Origin: Flagellimonas flava
GTDB lineage: Bacteria > Bacteroidota > Bacteroidia > Flavobacteriales > Flavobacteriaceae
Reading direction: 5' to 3'
NCBI RefSeq assembly: GCF_900129665.1
Contig: NZ_FQWL01000001.1
Coordinates: 744,001 to 808,000, forward strand
DNA: 64,000 bases
Shown: positions 36,522 through 44,580 of the stretch, piece after piece
How the letters are laid out: each line of letters opens with the position of its first letter
Position numbering within the stretch: the first letter of the stretch is position 1
Program-made: the position numbers and the translations under genes
The notes under the pieces: model-generated
The model's database searches: none
The model's input: only the letters and a program-made list of their open reading frames with translations
What the model was told of the DNA's origin: nothing

Positions 36522-37307
36522 CTAGGAATTCGAGAACTTAGCGATAAGACTTAGCGCCCACTTATCTTCTACCTTGATAAGATTTCTCAAAGCATGTTTA
36601 ATAATCCATTTTCGTTCTTTACCAGCTTTTGGGGCCCATAGCTCTATCCATGCCTTGGCCATCTCCGGGTTATCCTTTATGATGTCATTTAGACAATTAG
36701 CCACCGATTTTTGAACATATTTACTAGTGTCATCTTTTAGATTGTCCAAAATTGGAAACAAAGGACGCGGGTCTTCAATAAACATATCTAATTTGGAGGC
36801 CCAAGGTAATCTTGGACGTACACCTTCACTGCTCAGTCGCCTGACATGTTTATTTGGGTGATGCGACCACCCCAAAAGAGTGTCGATGGTTCGTTTCGGA
36901 AATTTTTCAAGAAAGGGTCTAATGGTATATTCCCCAGTATTTCGCATTGTAATTTCCTTAATTGCATCCATGGAAACCTCAAAATGTTCTAACCCATATT
37001 TTTCAACGTATTTGGCAATGGGCATTACCCAGTAAAACTCTTTGAACATACCTGTTTCCTTTTCATTTTCTGGCCCAAGAATGGCCATTAGACACGAAAT
37101 GTTCGTTGTAAATTCATCTGAAAGGTGAGCTCGCAAACTGTCGGAAAAATGCTCCACCCTATCTTTGAGTTCCAAATCATCAACCTTGTCAACAATCATG
37201 TTGACAAAAGAGTTCTTATTAAAGGAGTTACCGTTAGAAATTAACTTCTCCGCAAGAAGTTCCGCCAAATCGGAATCAAACCAAAGTTTGAGCTGTTTGT
37301 AGGCCAT
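36522..37307 (-). CDS. AlkD-like DNA alkylation repair protein
   Basis: 261 aa all-helical HEAT-repeat protein of the DNA alkylation repair (AlkC/AlkD) superfamily, whose members excise bulky or cationic alkylated bases. Visible: IDTLLGWSHHPNKHVRRLSSEGVRPRLPW-type repeats, split around R/W residues of the positive groove, and KYVQKSVANCLNDI. Catalytic residues cannot be assigned with certainty from sequence alone. It follows the TIGR03915 gene by 33 bases, giving a two-gene repair unit. Confidence 0.88.
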   Translation of the reverse strand: MAYKQLKLWFDSDLAELLAEKLISNGNSFNKNSFVNMIVDKVDDLELKDRVEHFSDSLRAHLSDEFTTNISCLMAILGPENEKETGMFKEFYWVMPIAKYVEKYGLEHFEVSMDAIKEITMRNTGEYTIRPFLEKFPKRTIDTLLGWSHHPNKHVRRLSSEGVRPRLPWASKLDMFIEDPRPLFPILDNLKDDTSKYVQKSVANCLNDIIKDNPEMAKAWIELWAPKAGKERKWIIKHALRNLIKVEDKWALSLIAKFSNS

Positions 37308-37340
37308 ATGAGGTTAAAAAATGAAGATACCAATTGTTGT

Positions 37341-37943
37341 TTAAACGGCTTCCAAAACCATAGGTTTTGAAGTGAACAGTTCCAATCCCAAACTGCTATA
37401 ACGTACCCCATACTTTCTTCGATCGTCAAAAACCTGCCATTCAATACCTTTATTCATCTGGCGTAAGTGCTTGGATAGTAGGGGCAATACATTATATTTT
37501 GGTTTGATATGGGCCACTTCACCCTGTTGTTGGGCCAGTTGAAATTGGGCAAACGCTTCAACACGCCTTTTCTCCTTTCCAACTTTTGCAGACAATAACT
37601 CCAATTGATTAATAAGTTGTTCAGTATCCATAACTTCTTGGGAAGTGCCCATAATATGGCAGATATAGTGATACAAATTCATCTCAATGTGTTTGTCCTC
37701 ACTCAAAAAGGCATAGTATATCCTTTTCATGGCCATATGGTTCTTCTTATTGATGCCATACCAAACTTTCTTGGCCAAAATGGTATTCGTTTCCACGGTT
37801 ATAACATCCGTAAATAACCCTTGGACTTGGAAATCCTTTTTTTGAATATCAATTACTGACCATTTCTTATCAAAGATCATATAAATTAGAGTTAAAAACC
37901 CATTAAAGGTGCCGTCGTAGAGAAGTGTTTTGGTAGAATTCAT
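37341..37943 (-). CDS. TIGR03915 family putative DNA repair protein
   Basis: 200 aa. The start LLYDGTFNGFLTLIYMIF, the centre MKRIYYAFLSEDKHIEMNLYHYI (split here) and the RRVEAFAQFQLAQQ helix match the TIGR03915 (DUF4130-type) family. Known pattern: it normally accompanies a radical SAM protein (TIGR03916) as a presumed repair pair. That partner is not in the window; an AlkD-like gene takes the next place. The C-terminus is shorter than the ~250 aa I expect for the family. It is divergent from the S24 repressor gene across the operator array. Confidence 0.85.
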   Translation of the reverse strand: MNSTKTLLYDGTFNGFLTLIYMIFDKKWSVIDIQKKDFQVQGLFTDVITVETNTILAKKVWYGINKKNHMAMKRIYYAFLSEDKHIEMNLYHYICHIMGTSQEVMDTEQLINQLELLSAKVGKEKRRVEAFAQFQLAQQQGEVAHIKPKYNVLPLLSKHLRQMNKGIEWQVFDDRRKYGVRYSSLGLELFTSKPMVLEAV

Positions 37944-37966
37944 GGCTTTCTATTTTGTAATTAATC

Positions 37967-37974
37967 CAAAATTA
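37967..37974 (-). promoter_or_regulatory. -7 box of the TIGR03915 / AlkD operon
   Basis: TAATTTTG on the minus strand is an exact match to TAnnTTTG, 23 bases before the start codon. It directly abuts the first operator-like repeat at 37975. No clean -33 was found. Confidence 0.5.
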
Positions 37975-38027
37975 TGGAATTATTCCTAAAAATGGAAATA
38001 ATCCAACATTTTTTTGGAAATAATCCA
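37975..38027. promoter_or_regulatory. Operator array: three TGGAA-N3-TCCA type dyads
   Basis: TGGAAATAATCCA occurs identically at 37993-38005 and 38015-38027 (22-bp period, two helical turns). A diverged copy TGGAATTATTCCT is at 37975-37987. Each is an inverted repeat of TGGAAT-like half sites, and a lone half site AATCCA lies at 37963-37968. The array fills the gap between the divergent TIGR03915 and repressor genes and overlaps both promoters, so it is the likely binding site of the repressor encoded at 38047. Confidence 0.7.
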
Positions 38028-38042
38028 AATTTTATATATTTG
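38013..38042 (+). promoter_or_regulatory. Promoter of the S24 repressor gene
   Basis: TTTG (38013-38016), an 18-base spacer and TATATTTG (38035-38042), exact consensus. The third operator dyad covers the -33. The ATG lies only 4 bases past the -7 box, so the mRNA would begin at or next to the start codon. Confidence 0.65.
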
Positions 38043-38046
38043 AACT

Positions 38047-38808
38047 ATGGAAAACGAGCTAACACTAAAACGTTTTATAGAGATTAGGAGGGAATTAGGC
38101 CATACCCAGGCAGAATTTGCCAAATTGTTGGGGATTTCAAGTACGACTGCTGATATAGAACGTGGACGTACCAAATTATCGGGCAAGGTAGTTGCAGAAC
38201 TGTTAAGGCAATTTAATATCAACCCCCTTTGGTTGTTTGGTGGAAGCGATGAAAAATACCTAGAGACCTCTAGGACAAGTGTTATTCCCAAAGTAGTTAC
38301 GGTAGATAGTGCGGATAATGAAAATATGGTGCTGGTAAATGCTAAGGCCGCCGCTGGTTACCCACAGAATATAGCCGATACAAGTTGGTATCACCAACTC
38401 CCTGCTTTTGATTTGCCCATTCCAGAGTTTAGAAATGCAACCTACCGTGGTTTTCAGGTAGAAGGGGATAGTATGCTTCCCAACCTAAGACCAAATGATT
38501 GGGTGTTGGCAAGGGCGATTGAACATATTGATTATGTTACGGCAAATAAAATGTATGTGGTGGTATTGCAAGATGCTGTTTTGGTCAAAAAAATTGAAAA
38601 ACGACCCAATTCCAATAATATTACACTGGTTTCCTTGAACGAAACATATCCTCCCTATGAAATAAAGCCATTCCAAATCCAGGAGATCTGGGAGGTGAGC
38701 AGTAAGTTGACCTTCAATTTGGATGCCACTACGGAAACTGGTCTTTTGCGCCAACTACAACAGTCCATGGAGGAATTAAAACAGCAAGTAGGACAAAAAA
38801 AGAACTAG
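38047..38808 (+). CDS. XRE-type HTH repressor with LexA-like S24 self-cleavage domain
   Basis: 253 aa. An N-terminal helix-turn-helix (about 7-45, HTQAEFAKLLGISS) is followed by a linker, an S24 peptidase domain (~95-225) and a helical, coiled-coil-like tail. The self-cleavage machinery is intact: Ala103-Gly104 in KAAAGYP, nucleophile Ser142 in EGDSMLP, and base Lys181 in AVLVKKIE. Spacings resemble LexA and CI-type proteins, but the DNA-binding domain is XRE, not the LexA winged helix. I infer an autoregulated, damage-inducible repressor that also controls the divergent TIGR03915 / AlkD operon. There are no phage genes around it. Confidence 0.9.
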   Translation: MENELTLKRFIEIRRELGHTQAEFAKLLGISSTTADIERGRTKLSGKVVAELLRQFNINPLWLFGGSDEKYLETSRTSVIPKVVTVDSADNENMVLVNAKAAAGYPQNIADTSWYHQLPAFDLPIPEFRNATYRGFQVEGDSMLPNLRPNDWVLARAIEHIDYVTANKMYVVVLQDAVLVKKIEKRPNSNNITLVSLNETYPPYEIKPFQIQEIWEVSSKLTFNLDATTETGLLRQLQQSMEELKQQVGQKKN

Positions 38809-38858
38809 AAGGTGCCCATCCACACACCTTCTAGCCCCATATCCCTAGAATAAGGGAT
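38805..38858. terminator. Two hairpins between the repressor gene and the convergent small gene
   Basis: CTAGAAGGTG (38805-38814) pairs perfectly with CACCTTCTAG (38825-38834), including the repressor stop codon. ATCCCT (38841-38846) pairs with AGGGAT (38853-38858), followed by TTATTT. Termination in both directions is likely but not certain. Confidence 0.5.
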
Positions 38859-39305
38859 TTATTTCCAAACGGACCTACAATTTCTATCAGCCCAAAACGG
38901 TTTGAGATACCCGTCACGTAACACCAATTCATTTCCTTCAAAGAGGATTTTTTGGGCGATATAATGATCCGCCGGAAGTTTGTTGGTCCTAAATACAACT
39001 ATTTGTATTGTTCGGTTTTCACTTTCGGCCACAAAATTTTTTACTTGCGATGTTGGACCCAAGTGTACATTGTAGATAACATCTTTTGAAGAGACCATCA
39101 GGTGGGTCCCCGAATTGGACTTTCCATTGGTAAATTCACAAGGCCCGGTCCTAATCGCACTTACTACACCATTAATTTCAATTAATTCTGGAAATTGATC
39201 GCTACTTGCCACTCCTTGCTGTTCTCCCGCTCCCTTCTGGGCATGGGATGTCATACTAGTTAGCACTAGTAATGCAATCGTCCAGATTTTGGTCCTGGGA
39301 AACAT
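38859..39305 (-). CDS. Small exported protein of unknown function
   Basis: 148 aa. Signal peptide MFPRTKIWTIALLVLTSMTSHAQ, then a small beta-rich domain with GVVSAIRTGPCEF and ending WADRNCRSVWK; the two remaining cysteines could pair in the periplasm. No family recognised. A -7 box lies upstream (39325-39332). Confidence 0.65.
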   Translation of the reverse strand: MFPRTKIWTIALLVLTSMTSHAQKGAGEQQGVASSDQFPELIEINGVVSAIRTGPCEFTNGKSNSGTHLMVSSKDVIYNVHLGPTSQVKNFVAESENRTIQIVVFRTNKLPADHYIAQKILFEGNELVLRDGYLKPFWADRNCRSVWK

Positions 39306-39324
39306 GGTTTTTAATTTGTGTTTC

Positions 39325-39332
39325 CAAAATTA
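39325..39332 (-). promoter_or_regulatory. Candidate -7 box of the small exported protein gene
   Basis: TAATTTTG on the minus strand, 19 bases before the start codon. Exact TAnnTTTG match; no -33 TTG at the usual distance. Confidence 0.4.
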
Positions 39333-39420
39333 ACCCAATGCCATTTTCAGTCCTATGACTTAAGTCATTTTCGGAAAAATATCCGAATTGGCCTTCAATA
39401 TCTTGCTCAATTTGCAAGAA

Positions 39421-40329
39421 TCAAACCTGCTGCGTTTGCTCCGTATAGGTACTTTCAAAAATCTTATCGGCATTTGCGGCTTCAAAGCCCTCCCTGCGTT
39501 GGTCTCTGGAAAGTTTGTTGTGCGGTATGGACTCAAAATTGGGAAGCGGCAATCGCTCTGCAAACTCCACATAACTTCCTGCAATATTGGCTGTTTTCCC
39601 CAGTGCGAATTCAGCCTCTACCATTTGAGCCACGGAGCTACTTTGCTTAAGTAACCCATCTTTGCTAACCTTTATTTTACCCCCTGCAGTGTTCAGCATA
39701 ATACCGATGGATTCCAAGAATTTGTTGAAATGGTCTAGTTCGGAGTAGGCGCCTGGAAGTTCATGCACGCTAATGGTATAATGGTTTAAGTAGTATCTGT
39801 TATAGATGACCCAGGCTGCATATTCGCTTTCCTCCAATAACTTATTGTAATCTTCCAAAAGAGGTAGGTTCCATAAAGGTTGGTAAAAGAATTTACCTAC
39901 CTGTTCCAAATCATCCAAGTTGATAAGGTCGACCGGATCTGCTATAATTTGGTCCGTGTAACGTTTTATTATGGCCTGGGCTGTTTTGGAGAGATCCTGT
40001 ACCCTAAGTTCACTAATAAATATACGAGGCAACCTTTCTTCAGGAGGCGCATACCAATGCGCATCCAACTTCTTTTCTGCAAATTGATATTTGTCCATTC
40101 GCTTGTATCCATGATGAAGAAAAATCTTCTCAAAGGAAGCAATTCCCAGATTTGGGACTCCAAGGGTTCTAAATGCAATATGGTCATTGACTATTGATTC
40201 TTCATCAGGAATAAGCTGATGCTCCACCATGGCCTTGGTTATTTTATCGACATCCGCCACCCGTTCTTTGTAGGGTTCAAATAGTGCCCTCATGATTTTG
40301 TCCACCGGTTTTTGTTCTGTCAGATACAT
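39421..40329 (-). CDS. DUF1338 / 2-oxoadipate dioxygenase-decarboxylase (HglS) family protein
   Basis: 302 aa VOC-fold iron enzyme family. Characterised members convert 2-oxoadipate to 2-hydroxyglutarate in lysine breakdown. A putative metal His lies in VNDHIAFRTLG. Further family features are HWYAPPEERLPRIFISEL (with a His) and YAAWVIYNRYYLNHYTISVHEL. It is divergent from a LysR regulator, with 88 bases between starts and a consensus promoter, so it is probably that regulator's target. No other lysine-degradation genes are near, and substrate is inferred from the family only. Confidence 0.88.
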   Translation of the reverse strand: MYLTEQKPVDKIMRALFEPYKERVADVDKITKAMVEHQLIPDEESIVNDHIAFRTLGVPNLGIASFEKIFLHHGYKRMDKYQFAEKKLDAHWYAPPEERLPRIFISELRVQDLSKTAQAIIKRYTDQIIADPVDLINLDDLEQVGKFFYQPLWNLPLLEDYNKLLEESEYAAWVIYNRYYLNHYTISVHELPGAYSELDHFNKFLESIGIMLNTAGGKIKVSKDGLLKQSSSVAQMVEAEFALGKTANIAGSYVEFAERLPLPNFESIPHNKLSRDQRREGFEAANADKIFESTYTEQTQQV

Positions 40330-40360
40330 AGCAATATTGGGTTTAGATTTTTCTATTCCA

Positions 40361-40391
40361 CAAAATTAAGTGTAGATTTAATCGTTAACAA
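40361..40391 (-). promoter_or_regulatory. Promoter of the DUF1338 gene
   Basis: On the minus strand: TTG (40389-40391), a 20-base spacer, TAATTTTG (40361-40368). The start codon follows 31 bases later. A partial dyad GTTAAC-N6-GTTTA (40384-40400) overlaps the -33 and is a candidate LysR site. Confidence 0.6.
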
Positions 40392-40417
40392 TAATGTTTA
40401 TATATTAAATAATTAGT

Positions 40418-41305
40418 TTGACTAATCAATTAGAATTTAGGCATCTTGAATATTTTTTGGCTCTTGCTGAAACGCTGCACTATGGTAAGGCCTCGGAAAG
40501 ATTGTACATCTCCCAATCTGCTTTAAGTCAGCAAATTCAACGATTGGAGTTGATAGTGGGACAGAGCTTGTTTGAAAGAACAAACAGGAAGGTGGCGTTA
40601 AGCCATGCAGGACAACTCTTTAAAAAAGTGGCCTTAAACGTTAGAAATCAGCTGCATGATTCCCTCGAAAACTGGAATCTTGCCTTGGAGGAAATGGAGG
40701 GAATTATCCGAATAGGCTTTGTGGGTTCGGCCATGCAAGAATTTCTACCACCAATAATCAAGCAATTCGGGAAAAGAAACCCCAAAATTAAATTTTCGTT
40801 GGATGAAATGAACAATACCCAACAACTAACCGCGCTTCAGGCTCAAGATTTGGATATTGGCTTTGTTCGTTCCAATGAAGTTCCTTCCCATTTGAAGTGT
40901 AAACAAGTGTATTCGGAAAATCTGTGTTTGGTTCTGCCAGAGCAGCATTCCATCAACAAAACAAATTTTGAGGACATGGGACAACTATCGGAGGAACGGT
41001 TTATTCTTTTTCCCAACCAGCAAAGTCAAATGTATTATCAACAGATTGTGCGATTGTGCCAGCATTATGGTTTTTCTCCAAAAATCTCCCATAGATCTAT
41101 CCATGGCCCCACCATTTTTAAGTTGGTGGAGAGCGGGATGGGAATCTCATTAGTGCCCAAATCCCTTCGGGATGACACAAACTATAAGGTTCGATTTATT
41201 GAACTAAAAGACGTTCCCTTTACTACTTCTCTATATGCTATTTGGGATGAAAAAAATCCTAAAACCGGCCTCAAAAGGTTTAGGGAATTGTTGTTTGAAT
41301 CCTAG
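40418..41305 (+). CDS. LysR family transcriptional regulator
   Basis: 295 aa. The N-terminal winged helix-turn-helix has FRHLEYFLALAETLHYGKAS and ISQSALSQQIQRLE; a periplasmic-binding-protein-like effector domain spans ~90-295. Length is normal. The start must be TTG at 40418: an in-frame stop lies at 40406-40408 and no ATG is available, while the TTG yields the family-standard distance to the HTH. Likely controls the divergent DUF1338 gene and itself. The effector is unknown. Confidence 0.9.
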   Translation: MTNQLEFRHLEYFLALAETLHYGKASERLYISQSALSQQIQRLELIVGQSLFERTNRKVALSHAGQLFKKVALNVRNQLHDSLENWNLALEEMEGIIRIGFVGSAMQEFLPPIIKQFGKRNPKIKFSLDEMNNTQQLTALQAQDLDIGFVRSNEVPSHLKCKQVYSENLCLVLPEQHSINKTNFEDMGQLSEERFILFPNQQSQMYYQQIVRLCQHYGFSPKISHRSIHGPTIFKLVESGMGISLVPKSLRDDTNYKVRFIELKDVPFTTSLYAIWDEKNPKTGLKRFRELLFES

Positions 41306-42219
41306 GTAAAATACCTTTCAAAAATGTGCTTGCCCAATACTTTTGCAGCATTAGGGTTTAATCGAAACCAGAGCTCCGGTTCAAAAATCTCAAGTTCCGC
41401 TAAAGCAAGATTACCGGAATTATCTTGAAAGATGTCCACACGTGCGTACATAGGCATTTCAGGAGCGGCATTGACTGTTTTCTCCGCAAACTGGATTTCC
41501 TCATGGGAGGGCAGGTATTCTTTTACAGTTCCCCCAAAATCATCCTGGACCCTAAAATCCCCTTGCTTGGCAACTTTAAGTACCGCGTGCGTAAATTCCC
41601 CATTGAAGACCATCATGGATATTTCACCCTTATCTATAATGTTTTGTTGAAACTCCTGGACCATCATCGCCTCACCCACTATCAATTCCTGAAAAGTCTT
41701 TTCAAAGGACGGAATATCTTTGACTTCAATTTTGTACGTATGTCTGGCCCCTCCTGAAACACAAGGTTTCAGAACAAGGGTATTATAAGCGAATCCGTGA
41801 TTTTTAATTGCATCAAAATAGATTTCTTCTAAGGTAATCTTAGAATCTTTTTCGATAAAAATTGTTTTTGGAATTGAGATTCCCAGACTGCTTAGCTCTT
41901 GTAGATAATGTTTATCGAAGTTCCAGGAAATCAATTCCTTGGAATTTATTAATTGGGTTTTTTGGGAAACCTTTTCCAACCAAAGACTAAATTCTTCCGC
42001 TCTATGGATATAGTCCCAAGTGGAGCGGAATAATGCAAATTTAGTGGAACTCCAATCAAAATTGGTTTCATCCCATGACTTACGGGTGACCTTTAAACCC
42101 TTCTCGGTTAGGGCATCCATCACTAATTGATCTTCCAACACCACGTTCGTGAGTAACGGATTCCCCTCTTTGGCGCACAAATAACCTGGAGCGGAAAGAA
42201 TGACGACATCAAAAGCCAT
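41302..42219 (-). CDS. ATP-grasp ligase-like protein
   Basis: 305 aa. The RimK/GshB-like ATP-grasp fold is suggested by NTLVLKPCVSGGARHTYKIE (ATP lysine and glycine loop), VQEF in the hinge and LALAELEIFEPELWF, where Glu residues would bind magnesium. It resembles uncharacterised ATP-grasp proteins related to cycloserine-type DcsG. It would ligate a carboxylate to an amine or thiol, substrates unknown. It lies 11 bases downstream of ggt, in one operon, and overlaps the convergent LysR stop. Confidence 0.82.
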   Translation of the reverse strand: MAFDVVILSAPGYLCAKEGNPLLTNVVLEDQLVMDALTEKGLKVTRKSWDETNFDWSSTKFALFRSTWDYIHRAEEFSLWLEKVSQKTQLINSKELISWNFDKHYLQELSSLGISIPKTIFIEKDSKITLEEIYFDAIKNHGFAYNTLVLKPCVSGGARHTYKIEVKDIPSFEKTFQELIVGEAMMVQEFQQNIIDKGEISMMVFNGEFTHAVLKVAKQGDFRVQDDFGGTVKEYLPSHEEIQFAEKTVNAAPEMPMYARVDIFQDNSGNLALAELEIFEPELWFRLNPNAAKVLGKHIFERYFT

Positions 42220-42230
42220 GTTTGAACAAT

Positions 42231-43913
42231 CTAAAATCCAACTGCAGTATCATCACCCCTCCGATCGGCACCACCCTCCAATTTACCGTTTTCAAGAACC
42301 CTGATTGCATCTACTTTCCCAATAACTGGATTACGTTTTTCGTCAATGTTATACCCTTTGGATTTCAACTCATCCTTTAGCTCCTTGGAAAAACCCTCTG
42401 GTTCAAAATTAATGTGGTCGGGTAGCCATTGATGATGAAATCTTGGCGAATTCACGGCTTCTTGCATGCTTTGGTTAAACTCATATACGTTCAAGATGGT
42501 TTGGGCAACAGCGGTGATAATGGTTGAGCCCCCGGGTGTGCCAACGACCATATACAGTTTACCTTCCTTCTCCACAATGGTAGGCGTCATACTGCTTAAC
42601 ATACGTTTTTCCGGAGCAATACTATTTGCCTCAGCCCCAATAAGTCCAAACATATTGGGTACACCAGGTTTGGCACTAAAATCGTCCATTTCATTGTTCA
42701 GAAAGAAACCCAGATCCTCTGAATAAAGTTTGGAGCCGTAACCTCCGTTCAAAGTAGTTGTTGCTGAAATAGCATTCCCTGCATCGTCAACAATGGAGTA
42801 GTGTGTGGTTTCCGAACTTTCAAGAATTTCAACCTCGCCATGGCCAATGGCTGATGATAGAGAGGCTTTTTCAAATGAAAAATCTGCCATGCGTTCTTCC
42901 AGATAGGTGTCATCCAAAAGTACATCAAATGGAATGTCTACAAAATCTGGGTCACCCAGGAAATAGTTTCGGTCGGCATAGGCCCTTCTTGCCGCTTCGG
43001 TGAACAACTGTATGGATTTGGAAGAATTATGACCGAAAGACCCAATGTCGTGGGGTTCCATCATTTTGAAAATCTGGTTGATGGTCACTCCGCCGCTACT
43101 CGGGGGACTCATGGAAATCATTTTAAGCTCTTTATAATCAAACACGATTGGGTCTCGCCATTTGGCTTCATATTTTTCCAAATCTGCCATGGTGACAAAA
43201 CCACCTTTTTCTTGGATAAAACTGGATAACTTTTCGGCAACTTCACCTTTGTAGAATCCATCCCGACCTTTTTCCAATATTTGGGTAAGGGTCTGGGCGA
43301 GTTTTGGGTACTTTATGGTATCACCAACCGAGAAGGGCTGGGCAAATTTTGTGCTATCGCCATTGACTTCGACAAAACTTTCTTTGTAATGCGTGATACG
43401 TTGAAGCTGCTTTTCCGTAACAATTACACCTTTTCTGGCCAAGGCAATGACAGGTTCGATTAAATCGGATAGGGGCAGGGAACCAAACTTCTCATGGACG
43501 GCAATCACCCCGGCTACCGTGCCAGGAACGCCAACCGCTGTGGCCCCCACGGTACTCATCTTAGAAATGACATTACCCAAAGAATCCAAATACATGTCCT
43601 TGTGTGCGGATAAGGGAGCCTTTTCACGATAATCTATACCGCCAACTTCGCCATTGTTTTTTCGATAGACCATAAAACCACCACCGCCAAGATTGCCTGC
43701 ATAAGGATAAGCTACAGCCAATGCCAATTCCGTGGCTACCATGGCATCAAAGGCATTGCCCCCTTTTTCCATGATGTCGGAACCAATTTTGGAAGCTTCT
43801 GCCCGGGCCGTTACCACCATGGCATTTTCTGTAACGAGGCCGGTAGGTTGTGTGGGTTGTTTTTTGCAGGTTGTAAAAAGTAAGAGGGGAAGGATAAAGA
43901 TCAGTCTTCGCAT
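42231..43913 (-). CDS. ggt: Gamma-glutamyltransferase, lipoprotein form
   Basis: 560 aa. The enzyme hydrolyses or transfers gamma-glutamyl groups from glutathione and related peptides after self-cleavage into two chains. The signal ends in LLLFTTC, a lipobox (Cys16), so it should be membrane-anchored outside the cytoplasm. The autocatalytic Thr is intact: Thr370, second Thr of ETTHYSIVD. The late substrate block GTPGGSTIITAVAQTI is present. It overlaps the AcpH-like gene by 13 bases and precedes an ATP-grasp gene. Confidence 0.95.
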   Translation of the reverse strand: MRRLIFILPLLLFTTCKKQPTQPTGLVTENAMVVTARAEASKIGSDIMEKGGNAFDAMVATELALAVAYPYAGNLGGGGFMVYRKNNGEVGGIDYREKAPLSAHKDMYLDSLGNVISKMSTVGATAVGVPGTVAGVIAVHEKFGSLPLSDLIEPVIALARKGVIVTEKQLQRITHYKESFVEVNGDSTKFAQPFSVGDTIKYPKLAQTLTQILEKGRDGFYKGEVAEKLSSFIQEKGGFVTMADLEKYEAKWRDPIVFDYKELKMISMSPPSSGGVTINQIFKMMEPHDIGSFGHNSSKSIQLFTEAARRAYADRNYFLGDPDFVDIPFDVLLDDTYLEERMADFSFEKASLSSAIGHGEVEILESSETTHYSIVDDAGNAISATTTLNGGYGSKLYSEDLGFFLNNEMDDFSAKPGVPNMFGLIGAEANSIAPEKRMLSSMTPTIVEKEGKLYMVVGTPGGSTIITAVAQTILNVYEFNQSMQEAVNSPRFHHQWLPDHINFEPEGFSKELKDELKSKGYNIDEKRNPVIGKVDAIRVLENGKLEGGADRRGDDTAVGF

Positions 43914-44494
43914 AGGGAGATAAATTTTTCTTTGGAAAAGGTAATCAATTCTTCAAAAAAAAGTGTGAACTCATTTTCAAAGGCGCCATAGTGTTCTTCC
44001 AAATCCAAGATGGCAAAGTTCATTTTTGATTTGTTTTTGGTGCGGCGGTTCATTCCATCCAAAACCTTTGAAATCCCATCCAAATGGGCATAACTCAACA
44101 ACCAGTTATCTGCAATCATGTATGGAATCATACGTTGAGTAGCCAAGGGTAAAAGTGCATAATTGTCTTCAAGCAAATCATAGAAACTATCAATGAAGTT
44201 TGCAAGTGGAACATTGGAATAAGTGCTCCAATTTTTGGCTAAAAAATGGTCATAATATATATCCACGATGACACGACTATAGTGACTGTAGTTTTTGTGG
44301 AGTCTTTTACTGCTTTGTTTGGCAATAGGATGGGAGTCGGTGAAGGTGTCTATTTCACGATGGAGTACTATGCCTTTCTGGATACGGTCTGGGAAGTGCT
44401 TGAATTTATTCCCCCGAATATGGTCCGCAAAAAAATTGCCCAATGTGATTTCGGGGTCGTCAAACGAAAGATAGATATGTGCCAGAAAATTCAT
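43901..44494 (-). CDS. Acyl carrier protein phosphodiesterase-like protein
   Basis: 197 aa AcpH/DUF479 family. Members remove the phosphopantetheine arm from ACP or belong to the wider HD-like fold. Visible: MNFLAHIYLSF, LGNFFADHIRG and the histidines and aspartate of GIVLHREIDTFTDSHP. Length fits. First gene of a unit with ggt (13-base overlap) and the ATP-grasp gene; divergent from glmM. Confidence 0.88.
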   Translation of the reverse strand: MNFLAHIYLSFDDPEITLGNFFADHIRGNKFKHFPDRIQKGIVLHREIDTFTDSHPIAKQSSKRLHKNYSHYSRVIVDIYYDHFLAKNWSTYSNVPLANFIDSFYDLLEDNYALLPLATQRMIPYMIADNWLLSYAHLDGISKVLDGMNRRTKNKSKMNFAILDLEEHYGAFENEFTLFFEELITFSKEKFISLCED

Positions 44495-44532
44495 GGAACA
44501 GTTTTCCTGTGGAAATTTACAAATTCGAAACC

Positions 44533-44560
44533 TTGAATACCGTATGGCCGTTTATATTTG
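44533..44560 (+). promoter_or_regulatory. Promoter of glmM
   Basis: TTG (44533-44535), a 17-base spacer and TATATTTG (44553-44560), exact consensus, 20 bases before the ATG. Its position supports the start at 44581 over the upstream ATG of the longer frame. Confidence 0.65.
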
Positions 44561-44580
44561 CAAAAACTTTTTTAACAACT

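Noticed and set aside
38047..38808. Prophage CI-type repressor marking a phage
   Set aside because: No integrase, structural or lysis genes flank it; both neighbours are repair or cell genes, and base composition does not visibly shift.
42231..44494. Frameshift between the AcpH-like gene and ggt
   Set aside because: The 13-base overlap joins two complete proteins, each with its own start and full family motifs.
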